Assembly: GCA_913054135.1 (NCBI GenBank)
Contig: CAJXJK010000001.1
Location: 1-64,000, forward strand
Direction of reading: 5' to 3'
DNA length: 64,000 nucleotides
Source: an uncultured Flavobacteriales bacterium
Lineage (GTDB): Bacteria > Bacteroidota > Bacteroidia > Flavobacteriales_D > Crocinitomicaceae
Shown here: positions 17,253 through 26,834 of the stretch, piece after piece
How the letters are laid out: each line of letters begins with the position of its first letter
How positions within the stretch are numbered: the first letter of the stretch is position 1
The notes under the pieces: generated by a model
Told to the model about the DNA's origin: nothing
Databases searched by the model: none
What the model saw: the letters and a program-made list of their open reading frames with translations, nothing else
Position numbers and translations under genes: made by a program

Positions 17253-18989
17253 ATGGAAAACTCATTTTTAACAATCATCTTCCTCTCATTGTCATTTCAC
17301 GCCATGGCTGACAATGAGCTACCTAAGAATTATCCGGGCAATGACATCATTGGCAAAGGTTACAATGTCTTTGGTCAGTTCGCTAATAACAAGAGCATTC
17401 AACCCTATCCGCTATTTGACTTTTCTAAAATGTCTCAACGTCAAAGTCAGGGCTATACCTTACCAAAAAGAGTCTTTTTAAAAGAAGTGAACGAACACAT
17501 AATTGAAACAGTTGAAGGTTCTTCTGTTTCAGAGTATGTTTCAAATTTAAGTCAAGACGCTGGGTTGGATTTTGACGCATTCGTTTTTAAAGCTTCATTT
17601 GAAGATCACTTTGACAAAAAAACAGAGAACAATTCAAGCCTTTTCTATTATACCTATATGGACCTGAACACAAAATGGCAGGTAAGTCTTGATTCAAGAA
17701 ATATTGATACGCTAAAAAATTATCTTGACTCCCAATTCAAGGCTGACTTAAAAAGTATGAGCCCTGAAAGTTTGTTTCGCGAATATGGCACTCACTTTAT
17801 CTCAAGCGCTTATATCGGTGGAAGAATTGATTATTCTTCTACCACTCAAACTACAGAAGAAAGTGTTATTACAGAGGTCAAGACTGCAATTGGAGGCAAG
17901 TACAAAGCTTTGAGTGGTGAGTTGAGCAATGAAGAAATTTATGATGCCCAGCTAAGAAAGTATAATACTTCAACTAGATTATCGGTTGTCGGTGGGGCGG
18001 CCGAATTTACCCGCGACATTAAGAATCATCAGCAATATGAAGATTGGGCTGCTAGTTTAACTAATAAACCTGCCTTATGTGGTTTCGACAATAGAAGTTT
18101 GAAACCCATTTGGTTGCTCTGCTCTAATCCTACACGGGCCAAACAACTGGAAGATTACTTCAATAATAGTCTCTTAACTAAACATCCCTTACCTATCTAC
18201 TTCGAGCGAGATCCAATTTTAGATAATAATGCAATCGTTCAAAGATATTCTGCATATTTGGTCGGATTCCAAATAATAAAAGATTGCGATTATCCGGGTT
18301 TGTTTGACAGTGACGGTCGAGGAGAATTTCAATACGGATTTTTTCTCTATGTGAATGGCAACAAGGTTGACGGCTTCGGAACGGCATCCGACAGACAACA
18401 TACTTTAGGAGATGGAGAATTTTTGACGCTCAACAGAGGAGTTCCTTTTGACTTAGATTTTAAAAATACTGAAAGCATTAAAATTCAATTTTGGTTGCAG
18501 GAATTAGGACTTGAAAATCAAGTGTTAGGCAACAAAACATATACAATTCAGAACCCATATGAAATCACTGATTTTTCTAATTATGAGTCTGGTGGCGAAC
18601 GCTATCTAAAATTTGATCTTTACCATTCTTCAGCTTGCAGTGCTCAAATATTTTTTAAGATAGCTCCAGTATATGATGAAACTGCTCAAGAATTTGGGAA
18701 TGCTGGATGGGAATATTTTGTGAATGGTGATTATGACAACTGTCTAAAATATAGTAAGGAGGCTCTGAAGATAAACCCCGGCCTCTGGTATGCTCAGTAT
18801 AATGTTGCACTTGTATACTTAGTTACTGGTAACCCATCTGCATTTGAAAAATATAAGTACATTACTTCTTGTGTTAACATGGCTTGGACAGTAAAAGCAG
18901 CATATAAAGATATTGTTGATTATGAAAAGAAACATGGAGAATTAAAAGGCTCAGAAGAAATCAAATTATTATTAGAATCAAACTTTTAA
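17253..18989 (+). CDS. MACPF-domain protein with C-terminal TPR-like region
   Basis: A 578-residue exported protein. The signal (MENSFLTIIFLSLSFHAMA) supports ATG 17253 over the upstream TTG 17232. GKGYNVFGQFANNKSIQPYPLFDF and the signature FREYGTHFISSAYIGGRID (the YGTHF motif) identify a membrane-attack-complex/perforin domain over about residues 25-300. A beta-rich middle follows, then a TPR-like pair of helices near the end (AGWEYFVNGDYDNCLKYSKEALKINPG). In Bacteroidota, MACPF proteins include the BSAP antimicrobial proteins that kill related strains; a similar role here is inference. It lies directly before mcrB with an 11-base gap. Confidence 0.85.
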   Translation: MENSFLTIIFLSLSFHAMADNELPKNYPGNDIIGKGYNVFGQFANNKSIQPYPLFDFSKMSQRQSQGYTLPKRVFLKEVNEHIIETVEGSSVSEYVSNLSQDAGLDFDAFVFKASFEDHFDKKTENNSSLFYYTYMDLNTKWQVSLDSRNIDTLKNYLDSQFKADLKSMSPESLFREYGTHFISSAYIGGRIDYSSTTQTTEESVITEVKTAIGGKYKALSGELSNEEIYDAQLRKYNTSTRLSVVGGAAEFTRDIKNHQQYEDWAASLTNKPALCGFDNRSLKPIWLLCSNPTRAKQLEDYFNNSLLTKHPLPIYFERDPILDNNAIVQRYSAYLVGFQIIKDCDYPGLFDSDGRGEFQYGFFLYVNGNKVDGFGTASDRQHTLGDGEFLTLNRGVPFDLDFKNTESIKIQFWLQELGLENQVLGNKTYTIQNPYEITDFSNYESGGERYLKFDLYHSSACSAQIFFKIAPVYDETAQEFGNAGWEYFVNGDYDNCLKYSKEALKINPGLWYAQYNVALVYLVTGNPSAFEKYKYITSCVNMAWTVKAAYKDIVDYEKKHGELKGSEEIKLLLESNF

Positions 18990-19000
18990 TCAACTGATTT

Positions 19001-22000
19001 ATGCTATTCGACAAAGTACAAAAAGAACATATCCTGCAAGGCATCAAAGACTTTGAAGAAAAAGGTATGCCAAATGAATATGGCCCATCTTCAACCTATG
19101 ACTTAGTAGTTGAAGGCAAACCTTATCCTCCAAAGGCCATAATGGCATATGCCAATTTTCATGCTTCAGGTCGTAAAATTGAAAGTTATTTTAAAGGTGG
19201 TTTAGGGACTGATTGTTTTAAGAAATATGAGGAGTTGGGGTTTGAGGTTTTAGCTAAAAACGCAACTGAAACCGACATTTCAGCCGTTATTAAAGATTTT
19301 CTTGCACAATCAAAAACTGGTGATTTAAAAACAGCCCATTATCCAAAAAGATACAATGGCCTTCAGTTAAGAGTTAGTTTTGGCCGTGGCGTAAGTGCAC
19401 GCATTCCTTGGCTTTGTTTTTTCAAGCCGCCGCATACGGTTACAGATGGGGTTTATCCGGGCATTCTTTATTATAAGGATAAGAACCAGCTAGTACTCAC
19501 ATACGGCCGAAGTGAAACCAACGAGAGTTCCCTCCATTGGCCCAATGTGGCTAATCTAGACACTATTGAGAAATGGTACTTAGACACTTATAACGAAAAG
19601 CCCGAGAGATACGGTTCTTCACACATTAAATCAGTTTATGATTTAAACAAACCACTCAATTCTGAGTCTTTAAAAGATGAATTAGATCAAATGATTGCTG
19701 AATATAAGGCAATCAAATTTTCAATTGATGCTGGTGGTAAATCCTCACGATTTGATAAACTAGATTTACTAAATAAGGTATTCAATTATTCATGGATTTA
19801 TGAGATCAACATTCAACAGTGGAATCAACTTTTGGATGCTACTAAAACGGTCCTTGTTGATATAATTGAATCGCCAGAAGATGAACGTCTTGCAATTTCT
19901 TTTCGAAATGACAATAAAAAGAGACTAGCAATAATTTTCGGACAAAAATATGTCGGCGGGTTTTATCTGGAAAAAGCCAAACCATTATGTCGATTTTATA
20001 TTGATTCAGATTTTGACATTTCTAAAGACTCAAGGTTTTCGAAAAGCGATTGGGAGTTTGCAGATAAGAAAGGTAAATTGATTTATTGCTCCCCGGAAGA
20101 TTGGCAAGGAGAAAATGACACTCAATACGACAGAATTCGTCAAAGCGTCAATGATGTGTTGGCAAGTTGTGGCAGAGCTCGATTTAAAAGAAATCATTTA
20201 AAATTCATGTATGATGTGATTTTAGATTCTGAAGCAAGACAACAATTTTTGGATTTCATAAAATTAGATCCTCAACAGAGATTACTTGAGGCATATAGAC
20301 AATATTTGGATATCACAGGAAATGAGCAGGAACTTTATAAGTGGGAAATTGGTAAACAATTTCAATCCAATTGGAATCTGAAAACTGAAAATTTTGGAGA
20401 AATGCTGTCATCCATAAAGTTTCAAAATCTTTTTTCACAGCAATCCACTTCATTCTATAACCTAGCCAGAAAAAACCCAGAAGATGCACGTAAATATTAC
20501 AAATTCATTTTTGATGAGTCCATCAGTACGGAAGAGCGCATTCGAGCGGCAAAAACAAAAGGGAAAGAGCTGATGCAAAGATGGCATCCGAAATGGACAT
20601 CAGCTGGACAGGATGAAAGAACATTATCAGTTCTTTGGGCATTCAACGATTTAAAAAATCACGCTCCATATAAATCTTCTTTTTATACCAAATATTGTGA
20701 GCTGATTGATGTGAAACCTGAAAAGCCAGGAGATAAGTATCAAGATTATTTAGACCACTTAGATCTATTTTTGGAGGAATATGTGAATAAAGACGACTCA
20801 CTTGTCAAATTACATAATTCGTTTTTAGATCCGGATAAACATATCGTAGATCCAAAAAACAGATTGATGGGTCAAAATATTTTATATAGAATATTGGATG
20901 GCTTTTGGAATTTAGAAAAAGATGAAGAAGAAAATCAAGAAAATGTTGAAAAGGTAGTTGAACCTGACTATAATGAAGATACTATGAATATAAATTTAAA
21001 CACAATTTTATACGGCCCGCCAGGAACAGGGAAAACGTACAAACTTCAAAATGAATACTTTGATAAGTTCACTACGAAAACATCTTCGGTAAGTAAAGTA
21101 GAATATTTTATCAATAAAATCAACGATTATAAATGGTGGGAAGTTGTAGGTGCGGCTGTTTTAGATCTAAAACAATCTAAAGTGGCTGATATTATTGAAC
21201 ATCCCCTAGTTAAGTTTAAAACTTCTTTATCGGATGCCAAAAATGTGAGAGCAAGTTTATGGGGTATTCTGCAAAGTCATACTTTAGAAGAATGCACATT
21301 GGTTAACACTAAGAGTCGTCAGGCGCCATTTGTGTTTAATAAGTTGCCAAATTCAATTTGGGAATTTGTAGACGAGGGCGAAGAAGAGGCACCTCAAATT
21401 GTTGAGCTGCTAGAAGAGTTCAAAAACTTTCAACCTACAGCTGATAAAGTCGTGAAACGATACAAATTTGTCACATTTCACCAATCATTTAGCTATGAAG
21501 AATTCATTGAGGGTATTAAGCCTGAAATAGAAAATGATAGAGGCTCGGGTGAGATAGCTTATGAAATTAAGAACGGGCTATTTAAAGAGATGTGCGAAAC
21601 TGCTCAAAAAGACCCAAACAATCCTTATGCTATCTTCATTGATGAAATCAACAGGGGTAATGTTTCTGCCATTTTCGGGGAATTAATTACTTTGATTGAA
21701 GATGATAAAAGGTTATGTGCTGAAAATGAAATGACCTTGACATTGCCTTATTCAGGTAAAAGTTTCGGGGTCCCTGAAAACCTTTACATCATAGGCACAA
21801 TGAACACAGCCGATCGCTCTGTAGAGGCATTAGACACAGCATTAAGAAGAAGGTTCTCATTTGTTGAAATGATGCCAGAACCAGAAAAGCTGTCAAAAGA
21901 TTTTCATGACATTAATCTTCAAGAACTGTTACAAACCATTAATGACCGAGTAGAATTATTGGTTGATCGTGATCACACCATTGGCCATTCTTACTTTATC

Positions 22001-22264
22001 AATTTGAAAAGTTTGGATGATTTGGCTGTGGCTTTCAACGACAAAATTGTGCCATTGCTTCAAGAATACTTTTACGGCGATTACGGTAAAATAGGCTTGG
22101 TGCTCGGTGAAGGCTTTGTAGAAGAATTAGACAATAAAAAGAAGAAATTCTCAGCTTTTAAATATGATGGCAAGAGTGACTTTATAACACCCTCTTACAA
22201 TCTGAAGAAAGTAGATAAAGATTCTGTAGTTGATGCGGTTAGTACATTATTAACCACAGATTAA
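19001..22264 (+). CDS. mcrB: McrB-like AAA+ NTPase of a type IV restriction system
   Basis: A 1087-residue protein. Residues 1-85 resemble the N-terminal head domain of ScoMcrA-like proteins (YDLVVEGKPYPPKAIMAYA). Residues about 90-240 match the MrcB N-terminal (DUF3578) type specificity region (PWLCFF...GVYPGILYYK). After a long middle section the AAA+ motor begins at about residue 665: Walker A GPPGTGKTYK, Walker B IFIDEINRGN, sensor TMNTADRSVEALDTALRRRFSF. McrB-type motors move on DNA using GTP, with McrC as the nuclease; substrates are modified DNA. mcrC follows with no gap. The extended N-terminus suggests recognition of a particular DNA modification (inference). Confidence 0.9.
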   Translation: MLFDKVQKEHILQGIKDFEEKGMPNEYGPSSTYDLVVEGKPYPPKAIMAYANFHASGRKIESYFKGGLGTDCFKKYEELGFEVLAKNATETDISAVIKDFLAQSKTGDLKTAHYPKRYNGLQLRVSFGRGVSARIPWLCFFKPPHTVTDGVYPGILYYKDKNQLVLTYGRSETNESSLHWPNVANLDTIEKWYLDTYNEKPERYGSSHIKSVYDLNKPLNSESLKDELDQMIAEYKAIKFSIDAGGKSSRFDKLDLLNKVFNYSWIYEINIQQWNQLLDATKTVLVDIIESPEDERLAISFRNDNKKRLAIIFGQKYVGGFYLEKAKPLCRFYIDSDFDISKDSRFSKSDWEFADKKGKLIYCSPEDWQGENDTQYDRIRQSVNDVLASCGRARFKRNHLKFMYDVILDSEARQQFLDFIKLDPQQRLLEAYRQYLDITGNEQELYKWEIGKQFQSNWNLKTENFGEMLSSIKFQNLFSQQSTSFYNLARKNPEDARKYYKFIFDESISTEERIRAAKTKGKELMQRWHPKWTSAGQDERTLSVLWAFNDLKNHAPYKSSFYTKYCELIDVKPEKPGDKYQDYLDHLDLFLEEYVNKDDSLVKLHNSFLDPDKHIVDPKNRLMGQNILYRILDGFWNLEKDEEENQENVEKVVEPDYNEDTMNINLNTILYGPPGTGKTYKLQNEYFDKFTTKTSSVSKVEYFINKINDYKWWEVVGAAVLDLKQSKVADIIEHPLVKFKTSLSDAKNVRASLWGILQSHTLEECTLVNTKSRQAPFVFNKLPNSIWEFVDEGEEEAPQIVELLEEFKNFQPTADKVVKRYKFVTFHQSFSYEEFIEGIKPEIENDRGSGEIAYEIKNGLFKEMCETAQKDPNNPYAIFIDEINRGNVSAIFGELITLIEDDKRLCAENEMTLTLPYSGKSFGVPENLYIIGTMNTADRSVEALDTALRRRFSFVEMMPEPEKLSKDFHDINLQELLQTINDRVELLVDRDHTIGHSYFINLKSLDDLAVAFNDKIVPLLQEYFYGDYGKIGLVLGEGFVEELDNKKKKFSAFKYDGKSDFITPSYNLKKVDKDSVVDAVSTLLTTD

Positions 22265-23518
22265 TTGAAATTAAAACATCACATATCAGTCTTTGAGCAT
22301 CAAAAACTCAGAATAGGAGAAGAAGGCTTTGAGCAAAAGCATTTAGATGCTTTACTAAAACTGAACGAATACCATGAAGGTTCTTACTTTGAACCCATCT
22401 CAAAAGGGATTCAATTTAAACAGTATGTGGGCATCATCCAAGTAGATGGTTTAACCATTGAAATTCACCCCAAGGCAGACAAGGATGATTCAGATGATGC
22501 TTGGCGAGATGTTCTACTAAGCATGCTCCAAAAATGTGGACGCCTTAAAGCCCAAACAGCTGGAGCGGCCAATGTGAATAGAAAGAATTTGAATCTATTA
22601 GAAGTCTATTTTGAGTTGTATTTACAAGAAGTAAATGGTCTAATCAGAAGAGGCCTCATCAAGCAATACCGCAAAGAAACGAGTAATGTAAAAGCCTTGA
22701 AGGGGAAGCTGGAGTTTGCAGGCAATGTCAGAAAGAACTTAGTTCATAAAGAACGGTTTTATACCACGCATCAAGTCTACGACAGAAATCATTTGCTTCA
22801 CCAAGTGTTGTATTGCGCCTTAGACATTGTGGAGCAATTCACCAGAGGCACACGCTTGTATGATTCTGTCAGTAGAACAACGCTCAACTTCCCAATGGTT
22901 AATAGAAAAAGAATCACTGCTCAACAATTGGATAGCATTTCCTTAAACAGAAAGTCAAGTTCATACAGCTACGCTATAGAGCTGGCGCGATTGATTATTT
23001 TAAACTACTCCCCAGACATTTCTTCAGGTAAAGAAAAGATGCTTTCGCTTTTATTTGACATGAATGTACTTTGGGAAGAGTACGTGCTCAAAATGCTTCA
23101 AAACGAATGCGAAGGCTCAGATATTCAAGTTACCGGTCAAGATTCTATGCCTTTCTGGGGTGGGAACTCCTTGCGTCCAGATATAGTCTTAAAAAAAGGT
23201 AACGAAACCTATGTTATAGATACCAAATGGAAACGCCCGGGTCGCTCATCAGCTTCTGTTTCGGATTTGCGCCAGATGTATACCTACTGCCGCTTTTGGA
23301 ATGCAAAGAAGGCAATGCTCCTCTACCCTGGCGATCCAAATGATAATGAATTCAAGGAGTTTTTGACTGATGATTATGCCCTACGAAATGATGATCCAGA
23401 AGCCATAAAACACGAATGCAAAATGGGCTTTGTTTCGGTCTTAAAAGAAGCTGAACTCGATTTGAAAATTGCTGAAAAAGTTCTATTAACTCTTGAACTT
23501 GAAGACACTATATCCTAA
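22265..23518 (+). CDS. mcrC: McrC nuclease subunit
   Basis: A 417-residue McrC-family protein. The N-terminal part (FEPISKGIQFKQYVGIIQVDGLTIEIHPKAD) is the typical McrC beta domain; FDMNVLWEEYVLKML precedes the PD-(D/E)xK nuclease core RPDIVL...YVIDTKWKRP, whose Asp and DTK residues are the catalytic set. It starts with TTG immediately after the mcrB stop, no better start being in place, so expression probably depends on mcrB translation. Confidence 0.9.
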   Translation: MKLKHHISVFEHQKLRIGEEGFEQKHLDALLKLNEYHEGSYFEPISKGIQFKQYVGIIQVDGLTIEIHPKADKDDSDDAWRDVLLSMLQKCGRLKAQTAGAANVNRKNLNLLEVYFELYLQEVNGLIRRGLIKQYRKETSNVKALKGKLEFAGNVRKNLVHKERFYTTHQVYDRNHLLHQVLYCALDIVEQFTRGTRLYDSVSRTTLNFPMVNRKRITAQQLDSISLNRKSSSYSYAIELARLIILNYSPDISSGKEKMLSLLFDMNVLWEEYVLKMLQNECEGSDIQVTGQDSMPFWGGNSLRPDIVLKKGNETYVIDTKWKRPGRSSASVSDLRQMYTYCRFWNAKKAMLLYPGDPNDNEFKEFLTDDYALRNDDPEAIKHECKMGFVSVLKEAELDLKIAEKVLLTLELEDTIS

Positions 23519-23799
23519 ATCGAATCACCCATGCCTTGAGCAACCAATGATTCTAACAATTCTATTTGTGTTTTTCTCTGTCTGAAAGCCGTTGAAAACG
23601 AAATGAACCAAAAAGAAACTCCAACAAAAACCATGAATAAAACAAGAGCAGTCATAATATAAACATCTCTCTGTGGCCCCCAACTATCTGCTGCTACCAC
23701 CATTGCACCTATCGCTCCTATTACTAAAATCAGACCCACAAGGATGTATATTATTAGACCAACAACAAATCCAGTATTACCTTTGTTTATTTTTTTCAT
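23515..23799 (-). CDS. Small two-helix membrane protein
   Basis: About 94 residues from ATG 23799 (an in-frame ATG at 23829 is also possible). Two hydrophobic helices are separated by a polar loop (ADSWGPQRDVYIM), followed by a charged cytoplasmic tail ending LVAQGMGDSI. Convergent with mcrC and overlapping its last four bases. No family recognised. Confidence 0.5.
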   Translation of the reverse strand: MKKINKGNTGFVVGLIIYILVGLILVIGAIGAMVVAADSWGPQRDVYIMTALVLFMVFVGVSFWFISFSTAFRQRKTQIELLESLVAQGMGDSI

Positions 23800-23976
23800 A
23801 AAATTATATTTTTGAAAATGATAAATCAATAACTTCTTAAAATGAGCTCTTGATTCATTGGTAATTTATCAAACATTTCTGTAAATGAAGACTACTTTGG
23901 AATTTATTATTTGCATATTTATAAATGTAAGTGGAATAAGAGGGTTTTATTGCGCATCCCCTTGTAAAGATCATTC

Positions 23977-24744
23977 ATGAAACAACTCAAAATTGGACGC
24001 TCAAATAATTGTGACATTGTTATCAATGATGCCACTGTTTCAAGTGAACATCTAGAAATATTTCAAGATGACGAAGGCAATGTCTTTATTACTGACTTAG
24101 AGTCTTCAAATGGAACCTTTGTAAATGGCGAGCGAATAATTGGGAGTTCCAAAATAAATCAAAACGATATCGTCAAAATTGGAAACTCCGTTCTTCCCTG
24201 GCGCAATTATTTAAAGGAAGGACACCAACAAACTGAACTTTCTGAACTGGTTGAGGAAAAGTCAAAGTCAGTGCCATCAAATGTAATCATTGAGAGTCCC
24301 ACACAGACGATTGTTATTAAAGAGAAATCTCATTTCGTTAGAAATCTTTTTCTTGGTTTAATCACAATCATCCTAATAGGTGCTGTGGTTTTTATTCTAC
24401 TACCAGAAGAAACTAAAAGAGAATTGTATGAAGGCTTGGGAATTGAAAACTCTGATTTCGTGCGTGAAAACTCACTTAAATCCTATGTCCGAGTTCAAAA
24501 TTATATTGAAAACAGGACCTTGGGAGGAAAGTTGGCTGTAAAAGCAATGCTCTACAATGATCACCCTTCTGCAACCATACGATCTGTTACTTTACGATAC
24601 AATTTTACTGACGGAAGTGAAGATCGAAAAAGCAATGTAAATATTCCCCCTGGAAATTCTTGGGCAAAAGTTACAAATGAAAAATTTTCAGGACGAAAAA
24701 AAAATAGTTTAAGAAGTATCGAAGTTATTTCAGCTTCAGAATGA
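23977..24744 (+). CDS. FHA-domain membrane protein
   Basis: A 255-residue protein: residues 1-78 are an FHA domain (KIGRSNNCDIVIND, SSEHLEIF, DLESSNGTFVNGERI), which binds phosphothreonine. One membrane helix (about residues 124-143) leads to a short periplasmic part. The FHA domain is nearly the same as that of the FHA-M48 protein at 30942-32204, including the shared sequence IVKxGNSVLPWRNYL, so the two genes are paralogs. It begins a plus-strand operon with two kinases; the next ATG is 7 bases after its stop. Confidence 0.85.
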   Translation: MKQLKIGRSNNCDIVINDATVSSEHLEIFQDDEGNVFITDLESSNGTFVNGERIIGSSKINQNDIVKIGNSVLPWRNYLKEGHQQTELSELVEEKSKSVPSNVIIESPTQTIVIKEKSHFVRNLFLGLITIILIGAVVFILLPEETKRELYEGLGIENSDFVRENSLKSYVRVQNYIENRTLGGKLAVKAMLYNDHPSATIRSVTLRYNFTDGSEDRKSNVNIPPGNSWAKVTNEKFSGRKKNSLRSIEVISASE

Positions 24745-24750
24745 AGTCTA

Positions 24751-26736
24751 ATGTTAGGTAAAATAATTAATAACTATACTATCATCCGACTACTAGGAGT
24801 TGGAGGGATGGGCAATGTCTACCTTGGAGAGCATGAGCAACTCGAAAGAAAAGTTGCAATCAAAGTCCTCCACCCCCATCTGTCAGCAAATGAGTCTTTA
24901 AGAAAGCGCTTTCGGAATGAGGCGTCTGCCATGGCTCATCTTCAGCATCCAAATATTGTTGCACTCCATGATTATTTAGAAACCGAAGATGGCTTGTTTT
25001 TAATAATGGAATATGTTGAAGGAATTGAGCTTGACAAACACATAAAAGAAGTATCAGGACCAATAGAAGAGAAAAAGGCTAAAGCAATTATGGGCCAAAT
25101 ATTAGAAGGTTTTCAATATGCCCATGAACATGGGGTTGTCCACAGAGACATAAAACCTTCCAACGTACTCTTAACTAATGATAACCAAGTAAAAATTCTC
25201 GATTTCGGAATCGCAAAATTGCTTGACACTAAATCAATGACAAAAACGGGAACCCAAATGGGTACCGTCTTCTACATGAGTCCCGAGCAAGTTAGAGGTG
25301 AAGATGTAGATACAACCACTGATATATACTCATTAGGGATCACCCTGTTTGAAGTATTGACGGGCAAAAACCCTTACGCAGATGAGACTTCTGAGTTTGA
25401 AGTTTATTCCAAAATTGTTAAAGAACCTATTCCAAATGCCTCCAATTTTTATCCCGGAGTAACTTCATTCATGAATAGTGTAATTCAAAAAGCTACTGAA
25501 AAAGAACCACACAAAAGATTTAAATCTTGTTCTGACTTTTTGGACTATATGCAAGCCGGGCTTTTAAAAGATGCTATTGAAACAAATTCTAGCCCATTAG
25601 AACAAATAACGCCCTTAACTGAAATTTCAGAAAATGCAGACAAACATGAGAGAAATTATCGGTATTTGGGTCCACTCATGTTGGTGACCGTTGTTACAGT
25701 CGTGGGAATATTATTGTACAATAAGTATGGTTCTCCAAATGAGAAAATTACATCTGACAACACTTTAAATTCAAACAATCCCGCAGATCAAGATTCAACT
25801 AAAAACTTGACCTATATTGATTCATTGTTAAACTCTGATAAAAATCTAGATTCCATCAGTGAGCTACGAAGTTTGAAACTTGGAGCCTCATTGAGCACAA
25901 ATGACATTCGAATAAATTCAAGTTTTTTATATACAATTATTGCAGAAGAAGAGTGTAAGATTCAAGCACCATTTTTAACCTCATCTTTCACCATTAAAAG
26001 TAAAACAGAAAATGAGGTATTGTCAATGGAAAACCAAAATAATATCAGTTATGTAAGATCTACTTTTTTGCTTGAGCCAAAGTCTGTAGGTGAGTATTAC
26101 ATTGGAACAGCAAAGGTTGTTTGCCCGAATAAAGAATATCTTACAGAAAATTTTCGAATTACTGTTAAAGATTACGAAAGTTTGAATATGCTAATTGATG
26201 ATACTCAAGATACTTCAACGAATAACAACAATTATTCAAGGACATATGGAGCAAACGAAAACGGTATCTATCATGTAATTTCTAAAGGTCATTACATGGA
26301 TAATACTGCAAAAAAGACAGCAGAGAACAAGAGAAAATCGGGTTATAACTACGCTCAAGCATTATATTATCATAACTCGTATTACGTATCACTAGCTAAC
26401 TACAAAAAATATAATGATGCAGTCGCCTTTTCAAAGCAATGTCCCGATTCGTATGTAAGAGAAATTGACCCCGAATCTAATACAACTACTTCTCTGTATG
26501 GATCGAATGAATCATCACATTGGCATATTGTTGGATTGACATATACTGATAAAAACCGAGCCAAGAATGACGCAAAGTTATTTATTGAAGATGATGGATA
26601 CTCGCACGCATCAGTAATTCAAAAAGACGGTAAGTATTATGTCTCGTTAGAAAGATTTAAATCAAAATACGCCGCAGAAAGGGCGTTTGATAATTACTCA
26701 GGAGCATATGAAGTAATTTATAGCAAATCTCCTTAA
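24751..26736 (+). CDS. Transmembrane Ser/Thr protein kinase with SPOR-like repeats
   Basis: A 661-residue Hanks-type kinase. The kinase domain (residues 8-270) has GVGGMGNVYLGEH, VAIKVLHP, HRDIKPSN, DFGIAK, an activation loop MTKTGTQMGT and SPEQ. One membrane helix (about 306-328) connects it to a periplasmic part. That part first has a beta region with a BatD-like look (FTIKSKTENEV...FLLEPKSVGEYYIG), then two SPOR-like units (YHVISKGHYMDNTAKKTAENKRKSG... and WHIVGLTYTDKNRAKNDAKLF...), each followed by YYVSL. SPOR domains bind denuded peptidoglycan in other proteins, so a cell-wall signal is plausible (inference). Confidence 0.88.
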   Translation: MLGKIINNYTIIRLLGVGGMGNVYLGEHEQLERKVAIKVLHPHLSANESLRKRFRNEASAMAHLQHPNIVALHDYLETEDGLFLIMEYVEGIELDKHIKEVSGPIEEKKAKAIMGQILEGFQYAHEHGVVHRDIKPSNVLLTNDNQVKILDFGIAKLLDTKSMTKTGTQMGTVFYMSPEQVRGEDVDTTTDIYSLGITLFEVLTGKNPYADETSEFEVYSKIVKEPIPNASNFYPGVTSFMNSVIQKATEKEPHKRFKSCSDFLDYMQAGLLKDAIETNSSPLEQITPLTEISENADKHERNYRYLGPLMLVTVVTVVGILLYNKYGSPNEKITSDNTLNSNNPADQDSTKNLTYIDSLLNSDKNLDSISELRSLKLGASLSTNDIRINSSFLYTIIAEEECKIQAPFLTSSFTIKSKTENEVLSMENQNNISYVRSTFLLEPKSVGEYYIGTAKVVCPNKEYLTENFRITVKDYESLNMLIDDTQDTSTNNNNYSRTYGANENGIYHVISKGHYMDNTAKKTAENKRKSGYNYAQALYYHNSYYVSLANYKKYNDAVAFSKQCPDSYVREIDPESNTTTSLYGSNESSHWHIVGLTYTDKNRAKNDAKLFIEDDGYSHASVIQKDGKYYVSLERFKSKYAAERAFDNYSGAYEVIYSKSP

Positions 26737-26834
26737 TCAAAAGGTGAATTTCAAATTGTCAAAAAACAAAATTCATATCCTATCGAAGATGTATTGGTTT
26801 TTCCCTATATTATGATTCATTTTTTGTTAAACAG

